Assembly (NCBI GenBank): GCA_933228675.1
Contig: OW121743.1
Coordinates: 60,524,639 to 60,588,638 of the forward strand
DNA from: Stomorhina lunata
Lineage: Eukaryota; Arthropoda; Insecta; Diptera; Rhiniidae
Direction of reading: 5' to 3'
DNA: 64,000 nucleotides
The position numbers and the translations under genes are program-made. The notes beneath the pieces were generated by a model that was not told the origin of the DNA, made no database searches, and saw nothing but the letters and a program-made list of their open reading frames with translations. Below are positions 46,494-57,300 of this stretch, piece after piece (the first letter of the stretch is position 1; every line of letters starts with the position of its first letter).

Positions 46494-47036
46494 TTAGGGT
46501 GCAATATGCCCGGACATAACGTTAATTATTATGGTAGCCGGGGTAGAGTTTTGTGGCTGCAGTTGGCGTTGTGGTTGTTGTTGGTGGTGCTGTAGACAGG
46601 AGCAGGAACAGCCCTGGTTATTGGCGCCAGATTTCTTGGCGGCCTTCTTCCCTCTCTTGTTCCTCTTCTTCTTCGGAGCCTTAGTACTGCCGCTTGCTTG
46701 AGTCCCACTATTTTGCACTGGGTTCCGGGTGTTAATGTGCCTTTTATGGCGGTGGAGAAGCGTGTGGTGCTCGGCACAACACTCCATGCACCTTTCACGG
46801 CTCTTGCACTTAGAAACCATGTGAGTGTGTGCCAGGCAGTTAAAACAGTATTGAAACCGTTTAACAGTTTCCCACCGCTCCCCCACCGGCATTCTGCGAA
46901 ACTTTGGGCAAAGCCTCAGTGCGTGCTCACTCTTACACAAGCGACAGTCCCTAAGGCTCTCATCACGGGGTGGTCGCTTCTCCTCAGCTGAGGATTCTTC
47001 GGGCTTGCGGTGAACCTCTAAACGACGGGAAGCCAT
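46494..47036 (-). CDS. BEL accessory ORF2 with zinc-knuckle region
   Basis: A frame of 180 residues beginning MASRRLEVHRK at 47,036 (AAAA before ATG). It lies 54 nt after the TGA of gag-pol and in the same reading frame, with no other stop between. It carries a nucleocapsid-like Cys/His region: CRLCKSEHALRLC (about residues 31-43), CFNCLAHTHMVSKC (CX2CX4HX4C, about 64-77) and CMECCAEHHTLLH. A Lys/Arg-rich stretch (APKKKRNKRGKKAAKKSG) and a Gln-rich tail follow. The layout mirrors the zinc region in gag of the same element but the sequence is clearly diverged and more G/C-rich. A likely role is nucleic-acid binding (inference). It sits where an envelope-like ORF would be but has no signal peptide or membrane segment. 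Confidence 0.8.
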   Translation of the reverse strand: MASRRLEVHRKPEESSAEEKRPPRDESLRDCRLCKSEHALRLCPKFRRMPVGERWETVKRFQYCFNCLAHTHMVSKCKSRERCMECCAEHHTLLHRHKRHINTRNPVQNSGTQASGSTKAPKKKRNKRGKKAAKKSGANNQGCSCSCLQHHQQQPQRQLQPQNSTPATIIINVMSGHIAP

Positions 47037-47090
47037 TTTTACTGCATAGCGGAAAAGAAAAAGACGTAGAAGAGAGAAAAAAAAAAACAA

Positions 47091-50000
47091 TCAGTGGGTT
47101 TCTGAATTGGGTAAGAGAACTAGCTTCACGATAGGCCTAGTAAAAATGCCTGAAGCCGTTCTCACGTCCGCAGTGCGGACTTTGCTATCTTGCCCTATAT
47201 AAGTCTTCTCTATACGACCTAGCCGCCATTCATTTGGGGGTAAATTATCCTGACGGATCACAACTAAGTCGCCTACTTCAAAATCTTTTTGTGGGTATTT
47301 CCATTTTACTCTACGATGGAGTTCCTTAAGGTATTCCTCCTTCCATCTCAAAGCAAATTGGTGGTGAAGCACCTTGAGTTTTTGCCACCTGTTGGCAATA
47401 CTCAAACGAAGATCAGAATGATCGGGTTCAGGGGGTGTCAAAAGTGGTGCTCCTACCAAAAAATGTCCTGGGGTTAATGGAACTAAATCTGTGGGATCCT
47501 CACTCATTGCCGTTAAAGGTCTCGAGTTAAGGCATGCTTCGATGCGGGTTAACATCGTTACAAACTCCTCAAATGTGAATTTCTGCACACCAGAAATTTT
47601 ACGTAAGTGAGTTTTTACACTCTTTACGCCGGCTTCCCACAAGCCGCCCATATGAGGAGCTCCGGGGGGTATAAAATGCCATTCCACTGGCTGAAAACTG
47701 TTTCGTACTAATAGTCTATTTCTCATATCGCTTAAAAACTGCTTTCGGTCAACTTCAAGTAAATTAGCTGCACCGACGAATGCGGTTCCATTATCGGAGT
47801 ACAAATGTGCCGGACATCCTCGGCGTGAGAAAAAACGAGCGAAAGCCGCTAGGAATGTTTCCGTCGACATATCACCGGTTGCCTCTAAATGAATTGCTTT
47901 CGTTGCAAAACATACGAAAACTAGAACATAGCCTTTGGTGATTCGACAACCTCTACCAGCATATGATTTTATGTCGAACGGACCTGCGAAATCTAGTCCG
48001 GTGTGGGTAAACGGTCTTGACAGAGACGAACGTTCAGGGGGTAAGGCAGCCATAATTTGCTGACCGGACTGTTTTCGATATATGGTACATTCCTTGCAGT
48101 TTCGAATTACTGTACGAATCAAGTTTTTCAATTTCGGGACCCAAAACTCACTTCTCACTAGCCGGAGCATTAAAGAATGTCCACCATGAGCAGAGCATTT
48201 ATGAACATGTTCCACAAATAAACGGGTAAAGCGTGCAGAATACGGCAATATTTTTGGATAACGTTCATCATATGTCAAACCTGGTGACCGAACTAGTCGA
48301 CCATTTATTCTGACATATCCTTTTGAGTCTATAAACGGGTTGAGTGTAAGCAAATTACTCCCCTTTGACAACGGATTACCTTTAGAAAGCTGGTTATATT
48401 CTGGGATAAACATTCGTTGACATATTAAAACTAAACGATCTCGAGTGAATTTCATCTCAGAATGGGTTAACTCTAAAGTGTTGTGCGAATATTTCCTGGT
48501 TTGCAAATATTCGAAACACCTGAAACAATACGATAAAACACGCATCGCATGGGGTAAATCTGAAAATCGCTCGAGTATGTCGTACGATTGTTCAATCTGC
48601 GCAGAATATGTTTGAACTTCTGGGTTGATATGATTGATATGGGGTTGTTGAGGCCAATTTTCTCGGGGTTGACGCAGCCACTTAGGACCGTGCCACCATA
48701 AAGAATTATCGGCTAGGTCTCGGGCTGAAGTTCCACGACTTGCCAAGTCCGCTGGATTGTCTTTAGAATCAACGTGAGACCAATTTTCAGTACCAACTTT
48801 CTTAAGGATCAAAGCTACTCTATTCTTGACAAAGGTTGGCCAATGACACGGGGGTTTTTTGAGCCAAGACAAAACTATAGTAGAATCAGTCCATAGATAA
48901 ATCTTTTCCTTGTCAAGATTTAATTGACTACACAGAGATTCTACCATATTCGCCATCAAAGCCGCTCCGCAAAGTTCTAAACGGGGTAATGTTTCGGACT
49001 TAACTGGAGCTACCTTTGTCTTTGACGCTAGCAAATGTGACGTTATATTATCGGATGATAAGTTTCTTACATAGAGTGCTGCACCATATGCCTTTTCAGA
49101 TGCATCGCAAAATGCATGAAGTTCAATTTCCTGATTTGGGTGAAAATTAACCCATCTGGGTATCCTAATTTTCTCAATATTCAAATAGTCATCTAAAAAT
49201 GTTCGCCATTGAATTAGGGTTAGGGGTTTTAAACATTCGTCCCAATCTGTCTTATCTTTCCATATCTGTTGCATTATGATTTTTGCAACGATAATCTTTG
49301 GTGAAAGCCAACCGGCGGGATCAAACAATTTTGCAATTTCAGATAAGACAGCACGTTTAGTAACAAAATCCCGATTTGGCTGCGTAACAAGTTTAAAATA
49401 GAAGCTGTCGTGATCAGCGTTCCATCGCAAGCCAAGAGTTTTAGTCGTACTTGCATCAGAAATTCTCAAGAAGTCCGCATTAAGCAGATTCTCGCAGGGT
49501 AAACCCTCCAGTAGACGTATATGATTAGCTGTCCATTTTCGCAAAACGAAACCAGCCGATTCAAGAACATGGGTTAGCTCATTGCGTCTCCTGAAGGCAT
49601 CTTCTAGCTCATGGGAGCCAGCTAGTACGTCGTCGACATACATTTGGGTTCTCAGAATTTCCGATGCTAAAGGATTCAGGGTTTCATTATCATTTGCCAG
49701 TTGAATTAGGGTTCGAATCGCTAAATACGGTGCACAATTTACACCAAACGTGACCGTATTTAACTCATAATCCTGTACGTCTTCATCGGGATTCGAGCGA
49801 TATAATATTCGCTGGAATGGGGTTTGGTCGGGACGAATTAAAATTTGGCGATACATTTTCTCGATATCTGCATTGAAGACATACCGATAAAGTCTCCATC
49901 GCAGAATAAGAACTGTTAGATCTGCCTGTAAAACAGGCCCGGGGTGTAACAAACTATTCAAACTCACGCCGTTGGAGGAAGGGTTAGAAGCATTAAATAC

Positions 50001-52394
50001 TACTCTAAGTTTAGTAGTGGAACTTTCGGGTTTAAACACGGCGTGATGGGGTAAATAATACGTTGTCGTATTTGTATCTCGGGGTTCTACTGCCTTAGCT
50101 TGTCCTAATTCGAAATATTCGCGTATCACACTATCATAAAGTGATTTCATTTCGGGGGTTTTCAAAAGACGCGTTTCATTTCGTTTGAACTGAGACAAAG
50201 CACTATTTCGAGAATCGCCTAATGACACTTCATTTGAGATATCTCGTCGAAATGGGAGTGAAACTACATATCGACCATCGGGGTTTCTATAGGTTGTAGT
50301 CCGGTAAAGTTCTTCACAATATTCTTCAGCTTCGGTCAACTCTGTTGCTTGTGGAACTTCTTCAAGTTCCCAAAACCGAGCAATTTGGTTATTCAGTTCA
50401 AGCTGATTGCAGAATGATGCAACAGAATGTAGGGGTCTACTTTGAAAAACTTCACCAGTAACTATCCAACCAAAGACTGTTCTCTGTGCGATCAAGTTGC
50501 CATTCGGATGTATTCTAACATCCGTAGTTAAAATCTTTGGATAAACGTTTCCTCCTAACAGAATGTCCATCCGGGTACACATGACGTCGGTCATTGTAAT
50601 CTCGGGGAAATTTGAGGTTACCATGTTAGCTAGAGAACACGATGGCAACTGACCGGTTATTTTCTCAACTACATATGCTTGAATGTGAAGTTTAAAATCG
50701 GGGTTGATCGGCGACTCGATCGTAAATGCACACATGGTTGAAGATTTTCCAGCTAAGCAATCCATCATGCCTGTGACACTAGTCATAGGCACTGAAAATG
50801 TGGGAATAGCAAGCTTCCTTTGTAACCTCTTTGAAATAAAGGTACCTTGCGATCCGGGGTCAACTAGAGCTCGGGCCGCACATTTGATGTCGTTCATCAG
50901 AACAAAACAAGTTGCCGATCCTAATAGGACCGTGGAATCGGGGTAAGAGTTCAAATGTGCGGAATATGTGTGAAGATTCCGAGCCGCTTCTGAAGTTGAA
51001 GGGTTAAAATTTATCGGGGGTTGAGATGAATTGCTAGTGGAATTCGGGTTTGAAACGGGTGCTAGGTACTGATTAGGTACATTAGTAGCAGAAGCTACTG
51101 AAGCATGGGGTGTGGTAGGTGCAGGAAATTGTCCCTGTTGCCTATTTTCCTTATGAAGCATCGAATGATGCTTCTTTTTACACAGAGAACAAACGTGAAC
51201 GCTTTTACAATTTTTAAATTCGTGTGATGTTGCCAAACAATTCGAGCAGCATTTAAGCCTCTTAACTGTCGCGAACCTTTCATCTACACTCTGATTCATA
51301 AACGCTTGACAAAGTCTTAATGGATGTGGACCTTGGCAGAGGTAACAACGACTTACAGTAGGATTTGTACTAGTATTTGTCGCAAAACTTTGTACTTTTC
51401 TCGAATCATTTTGGGGTTTTTTCGTGACATTAAAACTTTGGGCTTTCCATTGATTTCGGGAATTAGAAGATATATTCTGGGTTTGAACAGGGTTCGAATG
51501 CGATTGCCTAATGTCCGAAATTGATTCGAGCGTCTTAAACCGAGCAGTCAAAAATTCATCCATATCTTTCCATTTTGAAGTTTCGGAGGAAGATTTCTTC
51601 GACTGCTCCCAAAGACTTAGAGTGTTTTCTGGCAACTTTGTGGCGCAAATATAAACTAGGATAACGTGGTAAAATATCTCGGGAGTAACTTCCAGTAACG
51701 ATAGATTGGTTATACAATCATTAATCGTTCTTTGTAAATTTTTAATATTCGGACCTGTTTCTTGACTAACGGATTTAATGCTCAAAAGAGTCCTTAGCTG
51801 TTCGTTAATGAGGGCAGTTTTGTTTTCATACGTGTCAACCAATTTCTTCCATGCAATTGCATAGCCATCATTGGTTAACGGTACAGTCTGTATGACATCA
51901 TGAGCATCTTTTGCGGTTTTTTGTAATAAATAGTAAAGTTTTTGAACAGGGGTTAAACGAGTGTTGTTGCCATACAACGCTGAAAACATGTCACGAAATG
52001 AGGGCCAGCTCTTATAGTCACCGTAAAAAATGGGGGTATCGCATGGGGGTAAATGAACTAAAGGTGACGAGCCTAGATCTTTCTCCAATAATTCAGCCTT
52101 GGCAGCGGCTTTCAATCTGTCTAAATTGGAGTTAATCAAAGAAAATCCGCGAGTATATGTACAATAGGAAGTCATATACTTTGCTTTTATTTCTACGATT
52201 AGTGGGCTCTTGAGCTTGCTAGCCTCAATCAACAGACTGTCATATATTGATCGAACAGCTTCCCATAATCTGTTAAGTTCTTTTTCATGGCTCATAAGAG
52301 AACCAATACTGTGATCAGTGATAGGGATAATGGAAATATAGGCTTCGAAATCAGCCAATCGATCACAATTAAGAATTAAGGCAGATATATCCAT
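47091..52394 (-). CDS. BEL/Pao gag-pol polyprotein
   Basis: Uninterrupted frame of 1,767 residues from MDISALILNCDRLADF. I chose this Met because it has a GATCAAAA context; an in-frame Met 28 codons upstream begins an unlikely Phe-rich extension. Domains by residue: gag with DUF1759-like region (about 60-300); zinc knuckles (about 348-412) including CSNCLATSHEFKNC; aspartic protease (DPGS near 511); reverse transcriptase (about 780-1,000) with active site YVDD near 918; RNase H with HAFCDASEK near 1,095 and YLWTDST; integrase with an HHCC zinc domain (HGGHSLMLRL region, about 1,400), and D, D, E in GLDFAGPF (about 1,464), YSDNGTAF (about 1,530) and GGLWEAGVKS (about 1,586). The C-terminal domain has GDLVVIRQDNLPPNEW (about 1,705). 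All catalytic residues that I can check are present, so the element may be autonomous. It ends in TGA in frame with ORF2. Confidence 0.96.
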   Translation of the reverse strand: MDISALILNCDRLADFEAYISIIPITDHSIGSLMSHEKELNRLWEAVRSIYDSLLIEASKLKSPLIVEIKAKYMTSYCTYTRGFSLINSNLDRLKAAAKAELLEKDLGSSPLVHLPPCDTPIFYGDYKSWPSFRDMFSALYGNNTRLTPVQKLYYLLQKTAKDAHDVIQTVPLTNDGYAIAWKKLVDTYENKTALINEQLRTLLSIKSVSQETGPNIKNLQRTINDCITNLSLLEVTPEIFYHVILVYICATKLPENTLSLWEQSKKSSSETSKWKDMDEFLTARFKTLESISDIRQSHSNPVQTQNISSNSRNQWKAQSFNVTKKPQNDSRKVQSFATNTSTNPTVSRCYLCQGPHPLRLCQAFMNQSVDERFATVKRLKCCSNCLATSHEFKNCKSVHVCSLCKKKHHSMLHKENRQQGQFPAPTTPHASVASATNVPNQYLAPVSNPNSTSNSSQPPINFNPSTSEAARNLHTYSAHLNSYPDSTVLLGSATCFVLMNDIKCAARALVDPGSQGTFISKRLQRKLAIPTFSVPMTSVTGMMDCLAGKSSTMCAFTIESPINPDFKLHIQAYVVEKITGQLPSCSLANMVTSNFPEITMTDVMCTRMDILLGGNVYPKILTTDVRIHPNGNLIAQRTVFGWIVTGEVFQSRPLHSVASFCNQLELNNQIARFWELEEVPQATELTEAEEYCEELYRTTTYRNPDGRYVVSLPFRRDISNEVSLGDSRNSALSQFKRNETRLLKTPEMKSLYDSVIREYFELGQAKAVEPRDTNTTTYYLPHHAVFKPESSTTKLRVVFNASNPSSNGVSLNSLLHPGPVLQADLTVLILRWRLYRYVFNADIEKMYRQILIRPDQTPFQRILYRSNPDEDVQDYELNTVTFGVNCAPYLAIRTLIQLANDNETLNPLASEILRTQMYVDDVLAGSHELEDAFRRRNELTHVLESAGFVLRKWTANHIRLLEGLPCENLLNADFLRISDASTTKTLGLRWNADHDSFYFKLVTQPNRDFVTKRAVLSEIAKLFDPAGWLSPKIIVAKIIMQQIWKDKTDWDECLKPLTLIQWRTFLDDYLNIEKIRIPRWVNFHPNQEIELHAFCDASEKAYGAALYVRNLSSDNITSHLLASKTKVAPVKSETLPRLELCGAALMANMVESLCSQLNLDKEKIYLWTDSTIVLSWLKKPPCHWPTFVKNRVALILKKVGTENWSHVDSKDNPADLASRGTSARDLADNSLWWHGPKWLRQPRENWPQQPHINHINPEVQTYSAQIEQSYDILERFSDLPHAMRVLSYCFRCFEYLQTRKYSHNTLELTHSEMKFTRDRLVLICQRMFIPEYNQLSKGNPLSKGSNLLTLNPFIDSKGYVRINGRLVRSPGLTYDERYPKILPYSARFTRLFVEHVHKCSAHGGHSLMLRLVRSEFWVPKLKNLIRTVIRNCKECTIYRKQSGQQIMAALPPERSSLSRPFTHTGLDFAGPFDIKSYAGRGCRITKGYVLVFVCFATKAIHLEATGDMSTETFLAAFARFFSRRGCPAHLYSDNGTAFVGAANLLEVDRKQFLSDMRNRLLVRNSFQPVEWHFIPPGAPHMGGLWEAGVKSVKTHLRKISGVQKFTFEEFVTMLTRIEACLNSRPLTAMSEDPTDLVPLTPGHFLVGAPLLTPPEPDHSDLRLSIANRWQKLKVLHHQFALRWKEEYLKELHRRVKWKYPQKDFEVGDLVVIRQDNLPPNEWRLGRIEKTYIGQDSKVRTADVRTASGIFTRPIVKLVLLPNSETH

Positions 52395-54004
52395 TTTTGA
52401 TCTTAAATTATAGGAAGTAATCTTGACAAGAAAACAAAGAAATTCGAGAAAAAAAGTTAAAAAGCAAAAAAACTTCAAAATATGGGGTTAATTTGATTAA
52501 AATCAAAAGGAATTGTCTAAAATCAAAGACCAAATCTTTCAAAAAGTGAAAAAATTTAAAACAAATTCGAAAAATGGGTAAAAAATCAAGAAAATTCAAC
52601 AAATTTTCACTAGAAAAAGGTCCAAAATTTCAAAATAATGAATGAATAAATCAACAATAAAGTCAACAACAAAAAATCGGATCAAATCAACAATAAATCG
52701 AATACAATTTTCAAAAAAAGAGTAATTTAAATCAATAAATTGGGTAAAATCAAATTTATTATAAATAAATTTAAATAAAAAACAGTTAAATTAGCTCAAA
52801 GTTTGATATACTGAAAGTAATTTCACTTATTGTTCGCTTTTTCAGAATAAATTAACGGGTAACCGGGTTAAAATTGCAATATTTATCAAATTCACGATCA
52901 AAAAATTAGTCGAATAACAAATTTATTTCAGTGTAAATTACTTTCGTTTATAAAAAAGTATAAAAACAAACTTTGAAAAGCACTAGCACTGCAAAACTTA
53001 AACGGGTACTCGCTTTGGGTTTGACAAATTGTTAATCTTCGAATAAAAATTAATCACAATTATTTATTGAATATTATTCAGTAAAAAATGCACAAAATTA
53101 TTTAATTAACAATAATTAAATATAAAAAATGGGTATAAATACACTTTATTACCGAATAATAACGAGTAACCGGTTTAATCGACCGAATAAAAAGTTGCAG
53201 CACTAGCGGCTTGTGTGTGAGTATGAGCAAGCAAAGCAAAACAAGTAAAAAAGAAAAAACACCAACAACCACACAGTGTATTTTTCGCTTGAAAATATTA
53301 AATGAATATCACTCGCACTGATCACTGGAGATTGGGTTAAAATAACAACAAATTATTTTGTATTTTCTTTTGAATATTTTTATTTATTTAAAGGTACCGA
53401 AAACACTTAAATAAAAAATATTTTTAATGCGTGTCCGTCTGTTTTTGTTTACTTTTATTTCTTATTAATTTGGGGTATTAATTTAAAGCTTTCTGTTAAC
53501 AGCAAAAAAACAAGAAAACTGTTATTAACAGCGATAAAAGGAATAAAATAAAAACCAACAAAAAACACTGCAAACAAAAGAATATATTTTTTTTTAATAA
53601 ATAAAATTCGACAAGAATAAATAGCAAAAAATGAGTATATTTTATTTTAAAAAAATCACAAAATAACACTCGCGTGATATGAGCGATACAAAAGCGTAAA
53701 GAAAAAATAAAAAAATACACTGATGGAGAGATTACGTTTTGCCGACGGCAAATTGCAATTTTTATATAGGGATTGGTTTTCACTTGTTGGTTTGTTTTTC
53801 TTTTTATTTAGAACACACTTTCACACACTTTTTAAATAAATGATAGCACGTACCTTTTTTATAGTTTATTTTGGGTATAAAAAATTATTTAAGAAGGAAT
53901 CCTGGGTTGGGATTAAAATTAAAAAACGGGTAAATCTTCGGGGGATCTGGAAATAAAATATATTTTCTTATAAAATATTCCACAAACAATGGGGGTTCGG
54001 ATTT
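52395..54004 (-). other. 5' leader of the BEL element
   Basis: 1.6 kb of A-rich untranslated sequence between the primer-binding site and gag. No ORF with coding character; small frames are Phe/Leu-rich. It presumably holds packaging and translation signals, not identifiable by eye. Confidence 0.6.
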
Positions 54005-54022
54005 ATCCGGTTCGAAGGACCA
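54005..54022 (-). promoter_or_regulatory. Primer-binding site, tRNA-Tyr type
   Basis: The minus strand reads TGGTCCTTCGAACCGGAT, 5 nt inside the 5' LTR. It complements the 3' end of fly tRNA-Tyr (acceptor strand TCGAAGG, discriminator A, CCA) with one mismatch to the sequence I recall. This primes minus-strand DNA synthesis. Confidence 0.75.
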
Positions 54023-54027
54023 AAAAA

Positions 54028-54302
54028 TGTTCTCGGGAATATTTTAATTAGAAAATATAAGAATAAAAACACAGAGTAATTAGGGTGGTTGTTTACAAAA
54101 TTATAATTTATATTTATTTTATTTCTTTTCGGGTTAAATCGGGTATTTTTACGTACCGTTCGGTTTGGGTTTACAATGGTAAGTGATCTTGACAATATGT
54201 AATAATAGAAAAAGAGCGGATTAATTTGCGCCAAAGGAAAACATAGAAAAGGCCACTGAACAATAATTTGACAGGTGGCCTTTTACACTATGCGCGTAAA
54301 CA
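54028..54302 (-). repeat. 5' LTR of the BEL element
   Basis: 275 bp, identical to 45,859-46,133. On the minus strand transcription would start within it. No clear TATA box was assigned. Confidence 0.96.
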
Positions 54303-57300
54303 CTTGTTATAGGAAATTTTTCAAAAATTTACTTGTTATAGGAAATTATTCAAAAATTCACTTTTTATAGGAAATTTTTCAATAATTTACTTTTTATAGG
54401 AAATTTTTCAAAAAGTTACTTTTTATAGGAAATTTTTCAAAAATTTACTTTTTATAGGAAATTTTTCAAAAATTTACTTTTTATAGGAAATTTTTCAAAA
54501 ATTTACTTTTTATAGGAAATTTTTCAAAAATTTACTTTTTATAGGAAATTTTTCAAAAATTTAATTTTTATAGGAAATTTTTCAAAAATTTACTTTTTAT
54601 AGAAAATTTTTCAAAAATTTACTTTTTATAGGAAATTTTTCAAAAATTTACTTTTTATAGGAAATTTTTCAAAAATTTACTTTTTATAGGAAATTTTTCA
54701 GAAATTTAATTTTGATCGAAAATTTTTCAAAAATTTAATTTTTATCGAAAATTTATCAAAAATTTAATTCTTATAGGAAATTTTTCAAAAATTTAATTTT
54801 TATAGGAAATTTTTCATGAATTTACTTTTTATAGGAAATTTTTCAAAAATTTACTTTTTATAGGAAATTTTTCAAAAATTTACTTTTTATAGGAAATTTT
54901 TCAAAAATTTACTTTTTATAGGAAATTTTTCAAAAATTTACTTTTTACAGGAAATTTTTCAAAAATTTACTTTTTACAGGAAATTTTTCAAAAATTTACT
55001 TTTTATAGGAAATTTTTCAAAAATTTACTTTTTATAGGAAATTTTTCAAAAATTTACTTTTTATAGGAAATTTTTCAAAAATTTACTTTTTATAGGAAAT
55101 TTTTCAAAAATTTACTTTTTATAGGAAATTTTTCAAAAATTTACTTTTTATAGGAAATTTTTCAAAAATTTACTTTTTATAGGAAATTTTTCAAAAATTT
55201 ACTTTTTATAGGAAATTTTTCAAAAATTTACTTTTTATCAATAATTTTTCAAAAATTTACTTTTTATCAATAATTTTTCAAAAATTTACTTTTTATCGAA
55301 AATTTTTTAAAAATTTAATTTTTATCGAAAATTTTTTCAAAATTTACTTTTTATCGAAAATTTTTTAAAAATTTACCTTTTTATCGAAAATTTTTTAAAA
55401 ATTTACCTTTTATCGAAAATTTTTAAAAAATTTACTTTTTATCGAAAATTTTTCAAAAATTTACTTTTTATAGGAAATTTTTCAAACATTTACTTTTGAT
55501 AGGAAATTTTTCAAAAATTTACTTTTTATAGGAAATTTTTCAAAAATTTACTTTTTATAGGAATTTTTTCAAAAATTTACTTTTTATCAATAATTTTTCA
55601 AAAATTTACTTTTTATCGAAAATTTTTTAAAAATTTAATTTTTATCGAAAATTTTTCAAAAATTTACATTTTATCGAAAATTTTTCAAAAATTTACTTTT
55701 AATCGAAAATTTTTCAAAAATTTACTTTTAATCGAACATTTTTCAAAAATTTACTTTTTATCGAAAATTTTTCAAAAATTTACTTTTTATAGGAAATTTT
55801 TCAAAAATTTACTTTTTATAGGAAATTTTTCAAAAATTTACTTTTTATTGGAATTTTTTCAAAAATTTACTTTTTATAGGAAGTTTTTCAAAAATTTACT
55901 TTTTATAGGAAATTTTTAAAAAATTTACTTTTATAGGAAATTTTTCAAAAATTTACTTTTTATAGGAAATTTTTCAAAAATTTTCTTTTTATAGGAAATT
56001 TTTCAAAAATTTACTTTTTATAGGAAATTTTTCAAAAATTTACTTTTTATAGGAAATTTTTCAAAAATTTAATTTTTATAGGAAATTTTTCAAAAATTTA
56101 CTTTTTATAGAAAATTTTTCAAAAATTTACTTTTTATAGGAAATTTTTCAAAAATTTACTTTTTATAGGAAATTTTTCAAAAATTTACTTTTTATAGGAA
56201 ATTTTTCAGAAATTTAATTTTGATCGAAAATTTTTCAAAAATTTAATTTTTATCGAAAATTTATCAAAAATTTAATTTTTATAGGAAATTTTTCAAAAAT
56301 TTAATTTTTATAGGAAATTTTTCATAAATTTACTTTTTATAGGAAATTTTTCAAAAATTTACTTTTTATAGGAAATTTTTCAAAAATTTACTTTTTATAG
56401 GAAATTTTTCAAAAATTTACTTTTTATAGGAAATTTTTCAAAAATTTACTTTTTACAGGAAATTTTTCAAAAATTTACTTTTTACAGGAAATTTTTCAAA
56501 AATTTACTTTTTATAGGAAATTTTTCAAAAATTTACTTTTTATAGGAAATTTTTCAAAAATTTACTTTTTATAGGAAATTTTTCAAAAATTTACTTTTTA
56601 TAGGAAATTTTTCAAAAATTTACTTTTTATAGGAAATTTTTCAAAAATTTACTTTTTATAGGAAATTTTTCAAAAATTTACTTTTTATAGGAAATTTTTC
56701 AAAAATTTACTTTTTATAGGAAATTTTTCAAAAATTTACTTTTTATAGGAAATTTTTCAAAAATTTACTTTTTATAGGAAATTTTTCAAAAATTTACTTT
56801 TTATAGGAAATTTTTCAAAAATTTACTTTTTATAGGAAATTTTTCAAAAATTTACTTTTTATAGGAAATTTTTCAAAAATTTACTTTTTATAGGAAATTT
56901 TTCAAAAATTTACTTTTTATAGGAAATTTTTCAAAAATTTACTTTTTATCAATAATTTTTCAAAAATTTACTTTTTATCAATAATTTTTCAAAAATTTAC
57001 TTTTTATCGAAAATTTTTTAAAAATTTAATTTTTATCGAAAATTTTTCAAAATTTACTTTTTATCGAAAATTTTTTAAAAATTTACCTTTTTATCGAAAA
57101 TTTTTTAAAAATTTACCTTTTATCGAAAATTTTTAAAAAATTTACTTTTTATCGAAAATTTTTCAAAAATTTACTTTTTATAGGAAATTTTTCAAACATT
57201 TACTTTTGATAGGAAATTTTTAAAAAATTTACTTTTTATAGGAAATTTTTCAAAAATTTACTTTTTATAGGAATTTTTTCAAAAATTTACTTTTTATCAA

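Larger units (their letters stand above)
45859..54302 (-). mobile_element. Full-length BEL/Pao LTR retrotransposon
   Basis: An 8,444-bp element transcribed on the minus strand. The two 275-bp LTRs look identical throughout, with TG...CA ends and a 5-bp CTTGT duplication at 45,854-45,858 and 54,303-54,307, the duplication size typical of BEL/Pao. Element order: 5' LTR, tRNA-type primer-binding site, 1.6-kb leader, gag-pol frame (52,394-47,091), a second short zinc-knuckle ORF (47,036-46,494), polypurine tract, 3' LTR. The polyprotein is uninterrupted and retains catalytic motifs. Identical LTRs mean the insertion is very young. It sits inside the 29-bp satellite. I see no envelope gene. Confidence 0.97.

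Noticed and set aside
47289..47477. Plus-strand ORFs opposite the BEL polyprotein
   Set aside because: Antisense shadows of a continuous 1,767-codon coding frame.
45829..54234. 78- and 88-codon ORFs starting MAQINPLFF at both ends of the retrotransposon
   Set aside because: They lie inside the two identical LTRs and are non-coding by position.
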